NCBI GenBank assembly: GCA_018222405.1
Contig: JAAFAI010000018.1
Span: forward strand, 1 to 64,000
Direction: 5' to 3'
Source of the DNA: Gammaproteobacteria bacterium
GTDB taxonomy: Bacteria > Pseudomonadota > Gammaproteobacteria > Enterobacterales > Alteromonadaceae
DNA: 64,000 bases
The position numbers were made by a program, and so were the translations under genes. The notes beneath the pieces are model-generated. The model did not search any database, was not told the origin of the DNA, and saw only the letters and a program-made list of their open reading frames with translations. Shown piece by piece: positions 37,133 through 45,699 of the stretch (positions are counted from its first letter, which is position 1; every line of letters starts with the position of its first letter).

Positions 37133-37879
37133 ATGAAAGATATTCTGCTTGGCGTTAATATTGATCATATCGCTACGCTGCGAAATGCGCGTGGTACCTC
37201 TTACCCCGATCCGGTGCATGCTGCGGATATCGCAGAACGCGCAGGCGCCGACGGTATAACCGTGCATCTGCGGGAAGACCGTCGCCACATTAAAGACCGT
37301 GATGTTACCCTGCTGGCCCAAACCATCAATACCCGACTCAATCTGGAAATGGCCGTTACCGAAGAAATGCTCGGTATTGCCGAACAGGTAAAACCGGTAT
37401 TTTGTTGCCTGGTCCCGGAAAAGCGGGAAGAGCTAACTACCGAAGGCGGGCTCGATGTGGCCGGTAACCTGAGTCGCATGACCGATGCCTGCCAGCGCCT
37501 GGCTGAAGCAAACATCCTGGTTTCTTTGTTCATTGATGGCGATGAACGCCAGCTTGATGCTGCGAAAGCAACCGGAGCGCCGTATATCGAAATACATACC
37601 GGTCATTACGCCGATGCAACCAGTGAAGCAGAACAACTGCAGCACCTGGCGCAAATTCGCCGTGGTGTTGAGTATGCCGATAACCTGGGACTACAGGTAA
37701 ATGCCGGTCATGGTTTGCATTACCACAATGTAAAACCTATCGCGGCTATCCCACAGCTTATTGAGCTTAATATCGGTCATGCCATTATCGCCCGTGCCGC
37801 GTTTGATGGTTTGCACAAAGCTGTAGCTGATATGCGCAGCCTCATGCAGGAAGCGCGTTTACAGGCACGCATAGGCTAA
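37133..37879 (+). CDS. pdxJ: Pyridoxine 5'-phosphate synthase
   Basis: TIM-barrel enzyme of 248 residues that condenses 1-deoxyxylulose 5-phosphate with the PdxA product to give pyridoxine 5'-phosphate. The N-terminus [15 protein letters not shown] and the motif [15 protein letters not shown] are diagnostic. Later [12 protein letters not shown] and [14 protein letters not shown] form the phosphate site. Order recO-pdxJ-acpS matches other gammaproteobacteria. Confidence 0.98.
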   Translation: MKDILLGVNIDHIATLRNARGTSYPDPVHAADIAERAGADGITVHLREDRRHIKDRDVTLLAQTINTRLNLEMAVTEEMLGIAEQVKPVFCCLVPEKREELTTEGGLDVAGNLSRMTDACQRLAEANILVSLFIDGDERQLDAAKATGAPYIEIHTGHYADATSEAEQLQHLAQIRRGVEYADNLGLQVNAGHGLHYHNVKPIAAIPQLIELNIGHAIIARAAFDGLHKAVADMRSLMQEARLQARIG

Positions 37880-37897
37880 TTACCACCGGAGCTGAGC

Positions 37898-38278
37898 ATG
37901 GCCATTGCAGGCTTGGGAACTGATATTGTTGAAATTGCCCGTTTTGAAATGGCGGATGACCCCCGGGATCGCCTTGCGCGGCGGGTGCTGACGCCGGAAG
38001 AATGGGACATTTATACCTCTCACAATCAGCCGGTACGGTATCTGGCTAAGCGATTTGCCGCTAAAGAAGCGGCGGTGAAAGCGCTGGGAACCGGGATTGG
38101 TCGGGGCATTAGCTGGCAACAACTGCGTGTCAGTAATAATGATGCAGGTGCGCCAGTTTTGCATTATAGCGGTGAGTTTGCCGAAAAATGTAAGCTAAAA
38201 GGTATAGTGGGTGCTCACTTAAGTTTGTCTGATGAACAACATTACGCCGTGGCTACGGTGATCCTGGAAACACCGTGA
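37898..38278 (+). CDS. acpS: Holo-[acyl-carrier-protein] synthase
   Basis: Phosphopantetheinyl transferase of 126 residues that activates acyl-carrier protein by moving 4'-phosphopantetheine from CoA. The signature GLGTDIVEIARFE at the N-terminus and the metal/CoA motif FAAKEAAVKALGTGIG are intact. It follows pdxJ by 18 nt and precedes rlmD by 9 nt. Confidence 0.97.
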   Translation: MAIAGLGTDIVEIARFEMADDPRDRLARRVLTPEEWDIYTSHNQPVRYLAKRFAAKEAAVKALGTGIGRGISWQQLRVSNNDAGAPVLHYSGEFAEKCKLKGIVGAHLSLSDEQHYAVATVILETP

Positions 38279-38287
38279 GGCAAGGTA

Positions 38288-39646
38288 ATGGTTAGCATTT
38301 ATCAGGGCGGCGGTAAGCGTCGACCCGGCGGAAAGCGAAAAGGGCCTGCTCAGGTATCGTCTGCGACGGTGACCCTGGATAAGTGGGATCCCCGGGGGCG
38401 TGGTGTCTGCCGAACCCATCAGCCAGTGCTGTTTGTAGACGGTGCGCTGCCCGGTGAAACCTGTCAGGTGGCGATTACGCGCAGTAAAAAACAAGTCTGT
38501 GAAGGCCATGTAACCAAAGTGCTTGAACCTGCTCCGGCGCGGCAAAAGCCTTTTTGCACGGTATACGAGCAATGCGGCGGCTGCCAGTTGCAGCATGTTG
38601 AACGCGATGCTGCATTAAGCTGGCGACAACAGGCGCTGGATGAGCAAATCCGGCTCACTCACTCTCTGGACGAATTACCCTGGGTAGCACCTTTACGCAG
38701 CGGCTGCGATCAGTACCGGCGAAAAACGCGCCTGGCCATTGATGCCCGCAAAGGTAAGCCCCTTGCGCTGGGATTCAGAGCGCCAAAAAGCGATAAAGTG
38801 GTCAATGTCAGCCATTGCCCGGTGCTGGAACCAGAACTGAATGAACTGCTACCGCCGTTACATGAGTTGCTTGAACAACTGGCCGGGCGCACCGCTATTG
38901 GCCATATCAGCCTGCTAAAAGCGCATAATGGCATTGGCGTTACCTTTCGTTGTACCAGAGCTTTATCGGCTGATGATCGGGCCTTGTTGGTGGCATTTGC
39001 AGAAGCGCAAACACTCTTGTTGCGCCTGGATTCAGGCGAGCACAGCGAGACGCTGCATGCGCCGGTGGACGAATTGTTGTGCGCGACAGCGCATGATTTA
39101 TCACTGGCGGTTACCACCGAAGATTTCATTCAGATCAATGCCGAGGTAAATCTGGCCATGGTTGAGCAGGCACTCGACTGGCTGGCACCAGAGACGCAGC
39201 ACAACGTACTCGACCTGTTCAGCGGGTTAGGTAACTTTTCGTTGCCTTTGGCACAACGTTGCGCCAGCGTCACTGCGGTGGAAGGGGTTTCCACAATGGT
39301 GCAAAGAGGCGAAAAAATTGCCCGACAACAAGGCATTACTAATATTCAGTGGCGCACTGCCGATTTAAGTAATGAGGCAGAACTTAACGCCCTGGCGCTA
39401 AAAAAATACCATAAGGTGTTGCTGGATCCGTCCCGGGAAGGGGCTCTGGAAGCTTGCCAGCAAATTGCCAAAGCCAGGGTTGAGTCAGTCGTGTACGTAT
39501 CTTGCAATCCGGCAACCTTTAATCGCGATCTGGCACCGCTGCTGCAAGCAGGGTATCGGATTGTGAAACTCGGCATAATGGAAATGTTCCCGTATACCCA
39601 GCATATTGAGTCGATGGCGTTACTCGAACGCGAGGCTAGAGGGTAA
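38288..39646 (+). CDS. rlmD: 23S rRNA (uracil(1939)-C5)-methyltransferase
   Basis: SAM-dependent RNA methyltransferase of 452 residues (formerly RumA) that makes m5U1939 in 23S rRNA. An N-terminal TRAM domain (VTLDKWDPRGRGVCRTHQPV) is followed by a 4Fe-4S ligand set (CTVYEQCGGCQLQH with a later CPV), a SAM site (LDLFSGLGNFSLPLAQ) and the catalytic loop YVSCNPATFNRDL. It lies directly before relA, as in E. coli. Confidence 0.97.
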   Translation: MVSIYQGGGKRRPGGKRKGPAQVSSATVTLDKWDPRGRGVCRTHQPVLFVDGALPGETCQVAITRSKKQVCEGHVTKVLEPAPARQKPFCTVYEQCGGCQLQHVERDAALSWRQQALDEQIRLTHSLDELPWVAPLRSGCDQYRRKTRLAIDARKGKPLALGFRAPKSDKVVNVSHCPVLEPELNELLPPLHELLEQLAGRTAIGHISLLKAHNGIGVTFRCTRALSADDRALLVAFAEAQTLLLRLDSGEHSETLHAPVDELLCATAHDLSLAVTTEDFIQINAEVNLAMVEQALDWLAPETQHNVLDLFSGLGNFSLPLAQRCASVTAVEGVSTMVQRGEKIARQQGITNIQWRTADLSNEAELNALALKKYHKVLLDPSREGALEACQQIAKARVESVVYVSCNPATFNRDLAPLLQAGYRIVKLGIMEMFPYTQHIESMALLEREARG

Positions 39647-39655
39647 GAGGTAAAT

Positions 39656-41836
39656 ATGGTTTCAACCCGCACAGTGCATGAAGAACATCGGCCGCCGTTT
39701 GAAGAATGGCTGGCCAGTCTTAATCTGTCTGAAAGTACCGCCCAGAAGCTGCGCGATATTTCGCACATGCCCGATAAACTGCTGGTCGGGCAGGAGATGG
39801 TGGAGATTCTTCACCAGCTCAATATGGACGATGCAACCCTGCAGGCTGCGTTGGTTTATCCCTATTGTCAGCAGCATGAGCTGTCTGATGCCGAAGTGGC
39901 GGAAAACTTTGGTGCCGAAATAGAGCAGCTGGTGGTGGGGGTCCGTCGGATGGAAGCGATTCGGATGCTGCATAATCGCAAGCAATCCGACAGTAAGCTC
40001 TCGGCACCCGATGAGCAACACATCGACAGTATTCGTCGCATGTTGCTGGCCATGGTAGAAGATGTGCGGGCAGTGGTAATCAAAATGGCCGAGCGGATCT
40101 GCGCTCTGCAACAGGTAAAAAAAGCCGATGAAGAAACCCGGGTTATGGTTGCTCGTGAGTGCGCCACCATTTACGCACCGCTGGCTAACCGCCTTGGCAT
40201 TGGTCAGTTAAAATGGGAGCTGGAAGATTTAGCCTTTCGCTATTTGCACCCAACCACTTATAAGCAGATAGCCAAACAGCTGGATGGTAAGCGACGGGAG
40301 CGCGCGGAGTATATTGACAATGTGGTCGATGACCTGCAGACCCTGCTGAATAACGAACACATTAAGGCCGAGGTTTACGGGCGGCCAAAACATATCTACA
40401 GCATCTGGAAAAAGATGCAGAAGAAGCGCCTGACCTTTGAGCAGCTGTTTGATATCCGGGCGGTGCGGATCATCGCCGAGCGGTTGCAGGACTGCTACGC
40501 AGCGCTGGGCACCGTACATGCTCACTTCAAGCATATTCCCAAAGAGTTTGACGACTATATTGCCACGCCTAAACCAAATGGCTATCAGTCGATTCATACG
40601 GTGATTGTGGGCCCTGAAGGGAAACCGGTAGAGATCCAGATCCGCACACAGAAAATGCACCAGGATGCAGAACTGGGGGTGGCGGCTCACTGGAAATACA
40701 AAGAGGGCAGTGCCGGTAAGGTTTCTGGCTACGATGAACGGATTAACTGGTTACGTAAAATTCTGCAATGGCAGGAAGAAGTGGCCGAGTCGGGCGATCT
40801 GGTTGAAGAACTACGCAGCCAGGTATTTGACGACCGCGTGTATGTCTTTACACCGCGCGGCGATGTCATTGATTTACCACAGGGCTCCACGCCGGTGGAT
40901 TTTGCCTATTACATCCACAGTAACGTTGGTCATCGCTGTATCGGCGCTAAGATTAACGGTCGTATTGTGCCGTTTACCTATCAGTTGCAAAGCGGCGATC
41001 AGGTGGGGATCCTGACCGGTAAAGAGCCAAACCCGTCGCGCGACTGGTTACATCCCGGTTTAGGCTATGTTCATTCATCGCGAGCCCGTGCGACGATTCA
41101 CAGCTTCTTTAAGAAACAGGATAAAGAGAAAAACCAGCAGGCGGGTAAAGAACTGCTGGAGCGCGAGCTTCAACGCGCCGGCCTGCCGGTTAAAATGGCG
41201 GCTGATGCCTGTGAGCGGTTTAATGTGCCAAGTACAGATGAGCTGTTTGCCGCTATAGGCGCTGGCGATGTGCGGGTAATGTCTGTGGTACATCATCTGC
41301 AACAGTTAGTGGCGCCACCGCCAGAAGTGGAAGAACTGAGTCCTAAGGTTAAAACGCGCAAAGCCGCGCGGGGCAAAAACAAGCCCGATAGCGTCGTGGT
41401 GCAGGGTGTTGGTAACCTGATGAGCCAGTTGGCCAACTGCTGTCAGCCGGTGCCCGGCGATCATATTCTGGGTTATATCACTCAGGGGCGCGGAGTGAGC
41501 GTGCACAAAGACAGCTGTGAGCAACTTCAGAATCTGCTCAATCAGCATCCGGAACGGCAAATTGAGGTAAATTGGTCAGAAGATCTGAACGTAGGTTACG
41601 AAGCGAACCTGGATATCGAATGTAATGATCGCACCGGCTTGTTACGTGATATCACCACGGTACTGGCTAACGAGGGCGTAGCACTGCTCGGTGTAAACAG
41701 CCTGAGTGATAAAAACAGCCACACAGCACTCATTTCGGTATCGGTAGAAGTCTCTGATGTGGAAGCCCTGAACCGCCTGACGAACCGCTTACGACAACTG
41801 AAGGACATCATTGATGTCAGACGAAAAACCAACTGA
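39656..41836 (+). CDS. relA: GTP pyrophosphokinase RelA
   Basis: Ribosome-associated (p)ppGpp synthetase of 726 residues that starts the stringent response on amino-acid starvation. The N-terminal HD domain is inactive, reading ALVYPYC where hydrolases have a His-Asp pair, so this is RelA, not SpoT. The synthetase domain has FDDYIATPKPNGYQSIHT and VEIQIRTQKMH. TGS (RVYVFTPRGDVIDLP), a zinc-finger-like region with NCCQPVPGD, and a C-terminal ACT domain follow. AAGAGG lies 5 nt before the ATG. Its 3' end overlaps mazG by 23 nt. Confidence 0.97.
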   Translation: MVSTRTVHEEHRPPFEEWLASLNLSESTAQKLRDISHMPDKLLVGQEMVEILHQLNMDDATLQAALVYPYCQQHELSDAEVAENFGAEIEQLVVGVRRMEAIRMLHNRKQSDSKLSAPDEQHIDSIRRMLLAMVEDVRAVVIKMAERICALQQVKKADEETRVMVARECATIYAPLANRLGIGQLKWELEDLAFRYLHPTTYKQIAKQLDGKRRERAEYIDNVVDDLQTLLNNEHIKAEVYGRPKHIYSIWKKMQKKRLTFEQLFDIRAVRIIAERLQDCYAALGTVHAHFKHIPKEFDDYIATPKPNGYQSIHTVIVGPEGKPVEIQIRTQKMHQDAELGVAAHWKYKEGSAGKVSGYDERINWLRKILQWQEEVAESGDLVEELRSQVFDDRVYVFTPRGDVIDLPQGSTPVDFAYYIHSNVGHRCIGAKINGRIVPFTYQLQSGDQVGILTGKEPNPSRDWLHPGLGYVHSSRARATIHSFFKKQDKEKNQQAGKELLERELQRAGLPVKMAADACERFNVPSTDELFAAIGAGDVRVMSVVHHLQQLVAPPPEVEELSPKVKTRKAARGKNKPDSVVVQGVGNLMSQLANCCQPVPGDHILGYITQGRGVSVHKDSCEQLQNLLNQHPERQIEVNWSEDLNVGYEANLDIECNDRTGLLRDITTVLANEGVALLGVNSLSDKNSHTALISVSVEVSDVEALNRLTNRLRQLKDIIDVRRKTN

Positions 41837-42626
41837 ACCTGGGGCCGCGCTGGCCCGCTTACTCGATATCATGGCGCGCCTGCGCGATCCGCAATCAGGC
41901 TGTCCGTGGGATGTGCAACAAACCATGCAGTCGCTTACCCGTTATACCATCGAGGAAGCTTATGAGGCAGTAGATGCCATAGAGCGGGGGGCACCGGATG
42001 AGATTAAGGATGAGCTCGGTGATCTGCTGTTTCAAATCGTTTTTTACGCGCAAATTGGCAATGAATCACAGCAGTTTGACTTTACTGATATTGCCAACGC
42101 AATCAGCGATAAAATGGTGCGCCGCCATCCCCACGTATTTGGTGAGGCAACCACCGAGGATGCCGGGTTAGCCGAACAATGGGAAGCGATTAAGGCGCAG
42201 GAGCGAAAACACGCCCCGCAAGCCTTATTGGACAGCGTCCCCACTGGCCTGCCAGCGTTAATGTATGCCCAGAAAATTCAGAAGAAATGCGCACGGGTGG
42301 GGTTTGACTGGCCGGAAATTGCCCCGGTGGCTGATAAAGTGCGCGAGGAAGTAGCGGAGATACAGGCGGAGCTGGATGCGCCGAAGCGCGATCAGCAGGC
42401 CCTCGAGGCGGAAATTGGTGATGCATTATTTGCCATGGTTAACCTGGCTCGTCATTGTCATGTGGATGCCGACGCGGCGCTGCGCAGGGCCAGTAATAAA
42501 TTCGCCAGTCGGTTTGCCGCTGTAGAAGCGTTGGCGAAAGCTGAAAAGGGCGGGCTTGAAGCGCACTCGCTGGATGAACTTGAGCAACTATGGCAACGAG
42601 TAAAACATAAAGGAACCAGTGCCTGA
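41814..42626 (+). CDS. mazG: Nucleoside triphosphate pyrophosphohydrolase MazG
   Basis: House-cleaning NTP pyrophosphatase of 270 residues; in E. coli it lowers (p)ppGpp-linked effects. Two MazG domains are present: the first with SGCPWDVQQTMQSLTRYTIEEAYE and the ExxE/ExxD metal site in DEIKDELGDLLFQIVFYAQ, the second with VREEVAEIQAEL and EAEIGDALFAMVNLARH. ATG 41814 was chosen, 8 nt after AAGGA; the TTG at 41811 is in frame. The start overlaps the relA end, implying coupled translation. Confidence 0.96.
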   Translation: MSDEKPTEPGAALARLLDIMARLRDPQSGCPWDVQQTMQSLTRYTIEEAYEAVDAIERGAPDEIKDELGDLLFQIVFYAQIGNESQQFDFTDIANAISDKMVRRHPHVFGEATTEDAGLAEQWEAIKAQERKHAPQALLDSVPTGLPALMYAQKIQKKCARVGFDWPEIAPVADKVREEVAEIQAELDAPKRDQQALEAEIGDALFAMVNLARHCHVDADAALRRASNKFASRFAAVEALAKAEKGGLEAHSLDELEQLWQRVKHKGTSA

Positions 42627-42642
42627 GGGCTTTTTTTCTCTG

Positions 42643-43545
42643 TTACTCTGCAACCCGTGCTTTAAGGTAGGCGCGCATGGGAGCCGGACTCACGCTCCAT
42701 AGTGGATTTTCAAATGTTTGCGTAATGCCCGGATTCTCCAGTTCGAAGATGGTACGGGTGTCCTGAGTCGCCAGTTGTAGTGCCCGGCGATGGTTATAGT
42801 GCTTATCGAAATAGCTTTTAAGCTCACCGTTATCCAGCATTCTTAGCAGCCCGGTATACAGCCGTTTCACCAGCTCCGGATGTTTTGGAGAGACAAAAAA
42901 GTACTCGTAACTGGGGTAGCGTAGCAGTAAGTTATCTTCGAGTTTGACTGACTTATCGGCGTGTCGCTCCAGATCGTTGGAAACTTCGATTACATTGCGC
43001 GGGAAATAATCTACCAGGCCTTTTTCTACGGCAATAAACATATTGGCAAACCACAGACTCCATGGCAGGCCTTCAACCTTATAACCATTGTGTTTGAGCA
43101 CGGTCAAATCAGGCCAGTCTGCGCCCTGTACTCCAAGGTAAGACTGCAGCCTTAACTCAGTGACATCGGCTGGATAGTTGCCCTGTTTGAATTTGTGGAT
43201 CACCAGCACCCGGTAACCCGCGAGGCCCTGCAACAAGGGAAAACGTACCGTAAGCAACTGCTCTTCCCGCTCTGCTGAGGTAGCGCTCCACATAACATGG
43301 GCTTCGCCGCTCCGGAGTTTCATTATTTGCCGGGCCTGGGGCATGGGCTGGGGATGTGGTTCTGCCACTGCTGCGCCAAATTCTGGTGTTAACTCCAGTA
43401 GCCGGCTGAGGATCTGTGCGTGATAGTACCCGTAGGCTTCATCGGCAAAAGCGCGAGTAAAAATCACTTTTTCAGGCGCGTCGTTGGCGAAGCCTGCCGG
43501 GCTGACTACCAGGGCGAGCAGGAATAATAATGAAAAGGGTTTCAT
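42643..43545 (-). CDS. Orphan periplasmic solute-binding protein-like
   Basis: Exported protein of about 300 residues with a signal peptide (LLFLLALVVSPAGFA). The mature part resembles the type 2 periplasmic-binding fold of family 3 amino-acid-type receptors, with FARAF-like start (VIFTRAFADEAYGYYHAQIL), a hinge region (GLVDYFPRNVIEV) and a late FFVSPKHPELVKRLYTGLL. No transporter permease or sensor kinase adjoins it, so it may be a lone sensor or scavenger. ATG 43545 was used in place of TTG 43554. It is convergent with mazG. Confidence 0.75.
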   Translation of the reverse strand: MKPFSLLFLLALVVSPAGFANDAPEKVIFTRAFADEAYGYYHAQILSRLLELTPEFGAAVAEPHPQPMPQARQIMKLRSGEAHVMWSATSAEREEQLLTVRFPLLQGLAGYRVLVIHKFKQGNYPADVTELRLQSYLGVQGADWPDLTVLKHNGYKVEGLPWSLWFANMFIAVEKGLVDYFPRNVIEVSNDLERHADKSVKLEDNLLLRYPSYEYFFVSPKHPELVKRLYTGLLRMLDNGELKSYFDKHYNHRRALQLATQDTRTIFELENPGITQTFENPLWSVSPAPMRAYLKARVAE

Positions 43546-43629
43546 AAACAGCAATATATGATTGATTTCGCTAACAAGATTAGTCGACGAATAAAGCTTG
43601 CGCCAATTTAATTTTTTGCTTTATTAGGG

Positions 43630-43658
43630 GTATGCTTTTTGTGCAAATGCTGTATAAT
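43630..43658 (+). promoter_or_regulatory. Promoter of the rplM-rpsI operon
   Basis: TATAAT at 43653-43658 is followed by the GC-rich stretch TCGCGCCC, which fits the discriminator of stringently controlled ribosomal promoters. The -35 region near 43630-43636 is weak. The transcript would have a leader of about 150 nt, in which L13 autoregulation may occur; that is inferred. Confidence 0.55.
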
Positions 43659-43817
43659 TCGCGCCCTGCCCAGTTACACCCGCCTGTGGGAAGGTGGAAG
43701 AATCATCAGACTCGAAGGGGTCAGACAGTTGATTTTAGGTAGGTTTGAGACGTTATTAATTTTTTTGATAATGGTTCAAAACCAAAGTAACGACGAATTA
43801 TTTCGGTGAATTTTAAA

Positions 43818-44246
43818 ATGAAAACTTTTGTTGCAAAACCAGAAACGGTAGCCCGTGACTGGTATGTGGTAGACGCCACAGACAAAACTCTGGGTCGCTT
43901 GGCTTCTGAAATCGCACTGCGTTTACGTGGTAAGCATAAGCCTGAGTATACTCCTCACGTTGACACTGGTGACTACATCGTAGTTATCAACGCTGAGAAA
44001 ATTACTGTAACTGGTAACAAAGCGCAGGGCAAAATGTACTACGCTCACACTGGTTATCCTGGTGGTCTTAAAGAGACTAACTTTGAGAAGCTGCTTGCTC
44101 ACAAGCCAGAAATGGTTCTTGAAAAAGCGGTTAAAGGTATGTTGCCAAAAGGTCCTCTGGGCCGTGCAATGTTCCGTAAGCTTAAAGTTTACGCAGGTGC
44201 TGAACATAAGCACACTGCTCAACAGCCTCAAGTATTGGACATTTAA
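43818..44246 (+). CDS. rplM: 50S ribosomal protein L13
   Basis: Large-subunit protein L13 of 142 residues, the family length, and an early assembly protein of 50S. Typical runs are [49 protein letters not shown] and [16 protein letters not shown] 43818 was chosen over in-frame GTG 43806, since it restores the canonical MKTF start. It forms an operon with rpsI, 12 nt downstream. Codon use is strongly biased, as expected. Confidence 0.98.
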   Translation: MKTFVAKPETVARDWYVVDATDKTLGRLASEIALRLRGKHKPEYTPHVDTGDYIVVINAEKITVTGNKAQGKMYYAHTGYPGGLKETNFEKLLAHKPEMVLEKAVKGMLPKGPLGRAMFRKLKVYAGAEHKHTAQQPQVLDI

Positions 44247-44258
44247 GGAGCTTATCAC

Positions 44259-44651
44259 ATGGCAGATACTCAATATTACGGCACTGGCCGTCGCAAAAGT
44301 TCTACTGCTCGTGTATTCCTGCGTCCAGGTTCAGGAAACATCACAGTAAACTCACGTGCTCTTGACGAGTACTTTGGTCGTGAAACCGAGTGCATGGTTG
44401 TTCGTCAGCCACTGGAACTGGTAGAAATGACTGAAAAGTTTGACCTGTACATCACTGTTAAAGGTGGTGGTTCAAACGGTCAGGCTGGTGCAATCCGTCA
44501 CGGTATTACCCGTGCACTGATGGAATATGATGAAGCACTTCGTCCGGCTCTGCGTAAAGCAGGCTTCGTTACTCGTGACGCACGTCGCGTTGAACGTAAG
44601 AAAGTGGGTCTTCATAAAGCACGTAAGAAACCACAATTCTCAAAACGTTAA
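44259..44651 (+). CDS. rpsI: 30S ribosomal protein S9
   Basis: Small-subunit protein S9 of 130 residues, whose C-terminal tail reaches the P-site tRNA. The N-terminus [19 protein letters not shown], the core [17 protein letters not shown], and the C-terminal [18 protein letters not shown] are diagnostic. AAGGAG precedes the start. A strong terminator follows 19 nt after the stop. Confidence 0.98.
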   Translation: MADTQYYGTGRRKSSTARVFLRPGSGNITVNSRALDEYFGRETECMVVRQPLELVEMTEKFDLYITVKGGGSNGQAGAIRHGITRALMEYDEALRPALRKAGFVTRDARRVERKKVGLHKARKKPQFSKR

Positions 44652-44669
44652 TACGTTTTTACAGAATGC

Positions 44670-44697
44670 AAAAACCCGGCTTATGCCGGGTTTTTTT
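44670..44697 (+). terminator. Rho-independent terminator of rplM-rpsI
   Basis: An 11-bp stem (44670-44680 with 44685-44695, TTAT loop, core ACCCGGC) is followed by seven T overlapping the stem end. Confidence 0.92.
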
Positions 44698-45065
44698 ATG
44701 CCTGATGTACAGGGATTTTTACGCTTTCGCGCAGAGCGCCGAGCGGCCGATGCACAATTGTGATAATTAAATGTAAAAATATTGTGTAGAGCCGTAAATC
44801 TGACTACGACTTTCGTCTCAGGCAGCATTCCCGGCCTGATTTGGCGCAAATATTTATCCAGTTAATTCCAGTAATTCCTTGTGTTTTGAGGGGGTTTTCT
44901 TTTATCATTTTCGGTCGAAAATTATGACAATCTTTCGTGCTAAATCGCCACTTTGCTGAAACGCTCTGGCGATACGGACACGACAAGTTTAATGAAAGCC
45001 TGTAAAACCCGCCTCGGGCGGTGGTTTGCGGGTTTTCATATTATCCAAAACCTGGAGAAAAGTGG
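44698..45065 (+). other. Long intergenic leader region upstream of petABC
   Basis: About 370 bp separate the rpsI terminator from petA. The left half is AT-rich (44755-44800). I find no ORF with a ribosome-binding site. The petABC promoter must lie here, but I cannot place -35 and -10 with confidence. A hairpin near the petA start is listed separately. Confidence 0.5.
45004..45036 (+). promoter_or_regulatory. Hairpin in the petA leader
   Basis: AAAACCCGC (45004-45012) is complementary to GCGGGTTTT (45028-45036), with a GC-rich loop. It ends about 30 nt before the petA start. It resembles a terminator stem whose T run lies inside the arm, so it may be an attenuator or an mRNA-stabilising 5' hairpin. 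Confidence 0.4.
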
Positions 45066-45698
45066 ATGAGCAATGTATCTGTAGATGCAAAAGAGTCTGC
45101 GCTGAGTGATAACAAACCGCAAGATAACCCGCGTCGTCGGTTTTTAACCGTTGCGACATCGGTTGTTGGTGGTGTGGGTGTAGTAGGTGCAGCTGTACCT
45201 TTCGTTGCGTCCTGGAATCCGAGTGCAAAAGCGAAAGCGGCCGGTGCTGATGTAGAAGTTGATATCAGCGCAATCGAACCTGGCCAGCTGATTCGTGTTA
45301 TGTGGCGAAGCAAGCCGGTATGGATCGTACGTCGTACGCCTGAAATCCTGGCAGAACTTGGCCAACACGAAGATCAGTTACGTGACCCTAACTCTGAAAA
45401 TGAGCAACAACCTGCATTTGCGCAGAACCAGTATCGCTCAATGAAAGAGGAATACCTCATCCTGGTAGGTATTTGTACGCATCTTGGTTGCTCTCCACAA
45501 CACATGAAAGACGGTGCGTTTGAAGAATACGTTGAAGGCGTGCCAGAAGGCTTCTTCTGCCCGTGCCACGGTTCTAAATTCGATATGGCCGGCCGCGTTT
45601 TCCAAAACGTACCTGCACCATTAAATCTGGTTGTTCCACCGTATCAGTTTGTTGACGACACAACAGTGATCATTGGTTCAGAAGCGGAGGTTGCGTAA
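45066..45698 (+). CDS. petA: Ubiquinol-cytochrome c reductase Rieske iron-sulfur subunit
   Basis: Rieske subunit of the cytochrome bc1 complex, 210 residues, passing electrons from ubiquinol to cytochrome c1. The N-terminus carries a twin-arginine-type signal anchor (PRRRFLTVATSVVGGVGVVG). The 2Fe-2S ligands are in CTHLGCSPQ and CPCHGSKFD. ATG 45066 was chosen because GGAG is 8 nt upstream and the shorter N-terminus fits the family. It leads the petABC operon, with a one-base gap to petB. Confidence 0.97.
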   Translation: MSNVSVDAKESALSDNKPQDNPRRRFLTVATSVVGGVGVVGAAVPFVASWNPSAKAKAAGADVEVDISAIEPGQLIRVMWRSKPVWIVRRTPEILAELGQHEDQLRDPNSENEQQPAFAQNQYRSMKEEYLILVGICTHLGCSPQHMKDGAFEEYVEGVPEGFFCPCHGSKFDMAGRVFQNVPAPLNLVVPPYQFVDDTTVIIGSEAEVA

Positions 45699-45699
45699 C

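Noticed and set aside
38710..39129. Antisense ORF of 139 codons inside rlmD, and similar long antisense frames (8007-8423, 40229-40690)
   Set aside because: They lie fully opposite well-supported genes, lack ribosome-binding sites, and have the composition of codon shadows.
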